From Bacteroidota bacterium (GTDB lineage: Bacteria > Bacteroidota > Bacteroidia > Bacteroidales > F082), in NCBI GenBank assembly GCA_016845175.1, contig JAERTD010000103.1, forward strand, positions 31,528 to 95,527: DNA of 64,000 bases. Direction: 5' to 3'. Every line of letters starts with the position of its first letter. Position 1 is the stretch's first letter. Of this stretch, positions 62,799 to 64,000 are shown piece after piece. The notes beneath the pieces are model-generated. The model was not told the DNA's origin, did not search any database, and saw only the letters and a program-made list of their open reading frames with translations. Made by a program: the position numbers and the translations under genes.

Positions 62799-64000
62799 AT
62801 GGAGTCCTACGAATCATACAGTCGTAAACAATTAATTGAGGCCTTAAAGGAAGCTCAAAAAAAAGAAAAGCTTGCATTGGATATTCAGGATTCGAATGCC
62901 TCAGAAATATCCCTTCTGGCCCAAACCCTTAAATCAGTACAGGATTGTATTTCCATTACCGACAAAAAGGATAAGCTAATTTATGTCAATGAGGCCTTTT
63001 TAAAGACCTATGGCTACTCCCAGGATGAAATTATTGGCCAGCACACCAGTATTCTAAGGTCTAAAGAAAACAAAAGCTCAGTTGAAAATGATATTTTACC
63101 CTCAACCCTAAAAGGGTCATGGCATGGCGAACTGATCAATCGAAAAAAAGACGGTAACGAATTTCCGGTGGAATTATGGTCGTCAGTAGTTAAGAACAAT
63201 TCAGGCGATGTCATTGCATTGGTGGGTATAGCTAGAGATATTACTGAAAGAAAAAGAACAGAGGACGAACTTCGGAAAAGTGAAGAGCGCTACCAGAATT
63301 TTATGGATAATGCCAGTGAAGGCATTTTTTTGCTTGAGCTTGAAAATCCCATTGATACCCGTTTGGAGGTTGATGAGCAAATCAAAGAGATATACAAAGG
63401 ACGTATCGAAATATGCAACACCCCACAAGCCGAAATGTATGGTTATAAGAAACCTGAGGAGGTTATCGGTTTAAGCCTGGCACAACTGCATGGCGGCACT
63501 GACAACCCAGTGAATGTTAAGGGCATAAAGGAGTGGATTGATGCAGGCTACCGAATTTTAAATACCCATACACATGAAGTTGACAAAAATGGAAATCCCA
63601 TTTGGTTCTCTAATAATGTTACAGGCATAGTTGAAGATGGTTTTCTTATCAGGATTTGGGGAACTCAAATAGATATTACCAATGAAAGAAAAGCCCAACA
63701 GGCTCTTGCTGACAGTGAGAGTAAATTCAGGGCCATTTTTGAAACTTCCAACGATGCCATTGGTGTTTCCAAGAATGGATTGCATAGTTTTGTAAATCCC
63801 GCCTACCTGAAATTATTCGGATATTCAAAAAATGAAGAACTGCAGGGAAAGTCTGTACTGGAAGTCATCCCAACCGAAGAAAAAGCATTCATTCAATCCA
63901 ATATCAGAAAAAGGCAAATGGGAGAGAAAGTTCCCGATCGCTATGAGACCAAAGGGCTTAAAAAAAACGGCCAGGTTTTCGATATGGACGTACATGCCAC
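62799..64000 (+). CDS. Multi-PAS sensor protein, 3'-truncated
   Basis: The frame is open from the ATG at 62799 to the right edge (400 codons). Three PAS domains can be read. PAS1 (about 50-160) has TDKKDKLIYVNEAFLKTYGYS and IARDITERKRTEDEL. PAS2 (about 165-290) has IEICNTPQAEMYGYKKPEE and IDITNERKAQQAL. PAS3 (about 295-400, cut) has FVNPAYLKLFGYSKNEEL. The closing ARDITERK-type ends are PAC motifs. Output domain lies outside the window; a histidine kinase or GGDEF domain is usual for such proteins. No membrane segment is seen, so this part is cytoplasmic. Confidence 0.85.
   Translation, partial: MESYESYSRKQLIEALKEAQKKEKLALDIQDSNASEISLLAQTLKSVQDCISITDKKDKLIYVNEAFLKTYGYSQDEIIGQHTSILRSKENKSSVENDILPSTLKGSWHGELINRKKDGNEFPVELWSSVVKNNSGDVIALVGIARDITERKRTEDELRKSEERYQNFMDNASEGIFLLELENPIDTRLEVDEQIKEIYKGRIEICNTPQAEMYGYKKPEEVIGLSLAQLHGGTDNPVNVKGIKEWIDAGYRILNTHTHEVDKNGNPIWFSNNVTGIVEDGFLIRIWGTQIDITNERKAQQALADSESKFRAIFETSNDAIGVSKNGLHSFVNPAYLKLFGYSKNEELQGKSVLEVIPTEEKAFIQSNIRKRQMGEKVPDRYETKGLKKNGQVFDMDVHA

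Overview
The window is a gene-dense stretch (about 42-43% GC by eye, no gene-free gap over 300 bp) of a Bacteroidota chromosome. The evidence is the FtsX-DUF3098-UppP-TruB-QueA gene order, families largely restricted to the phylum (DUF4249, DUF4421, DUF3098, carboxypeptidase-regulatory TonB receptors), three proteins with type IX secretion (T9SS) C-terminal sorting domains, and promoter boxes of the Bacteroidota form TAnnTTTG. A Cytophagia- or Marinilabiliales-like lineage is plausible, but genus cannot be assigned from this sequence. No rRNA, tRNA, CRISPR array, insertion sequence or prophage was seen. Both ends cut genes: nhaA at the left and a multi-PAS sensor protein at the right.

Layout. 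1-5.0 kb: 3' part of nhaA, a formimidoylglutamase-like protein with an eroded metal site, ruvC, and a divergent pair for a flippase-like membrane protein plus a glycosyltransferase. 5.0-9.8 kb: a minus-strand housekeeping block (ftsX, DUF3098, uppP, truB, queA, ispD) with several recognisable promoters and a terminator after queA. 10.1-20.8 kb: D-Ala-D-Ala dipeptidase, leuS, a DUF3108 protein and a 2020-residue alpha-2-macroglobulin-like protein whose thioester motif is lost. 20.8-26.2 kb: a minus-strand set of exported proteins of unknown role, including a lipoprotein and an 886-residue leucine-rich-repeat protein built from repeated modules, with an operator-like inverted repeat in front of the second unit. 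26.5-28.3 kb: an outer-membrane barrel protein and a radical SAM enzyme.

28.4-37.8 kb is the most distinctive locus. Six genes with overlapping or nearly abutting ends encode a secreted protein, a TonB-dependent receptor, three tandem DUF4249 lipoproteins and a 771-residue protein with an MG2-like start and a TonB-plug-like end. It looks like one translationally coupled outer-membrane uptake or assembly operon with unknown substrate.

37.8-57.3 kb: a DUF6873-like protein, long-chain acyl-CoA synthetase, sortilin/VPS10 beta-propeller protein, DUF4421 barrel, a diheme cytochrome lipoprotein, a TPR histidine kinase/LuxR-type regulator pair, then secreted proteins: a T9SS beta-propeller, an orphan, a deacetylase-like protein and two tandem lamin-tail-domain T9SS proteins. 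57.4-64 kb: meaB (apparently near-leaderless), a TerC-family membrane protein, the ergothioneine pair egtB-egtD, an atypical flavodoxin and the truncated PAS sensor.

Family names rest on motifs read by eye. No database search was run.
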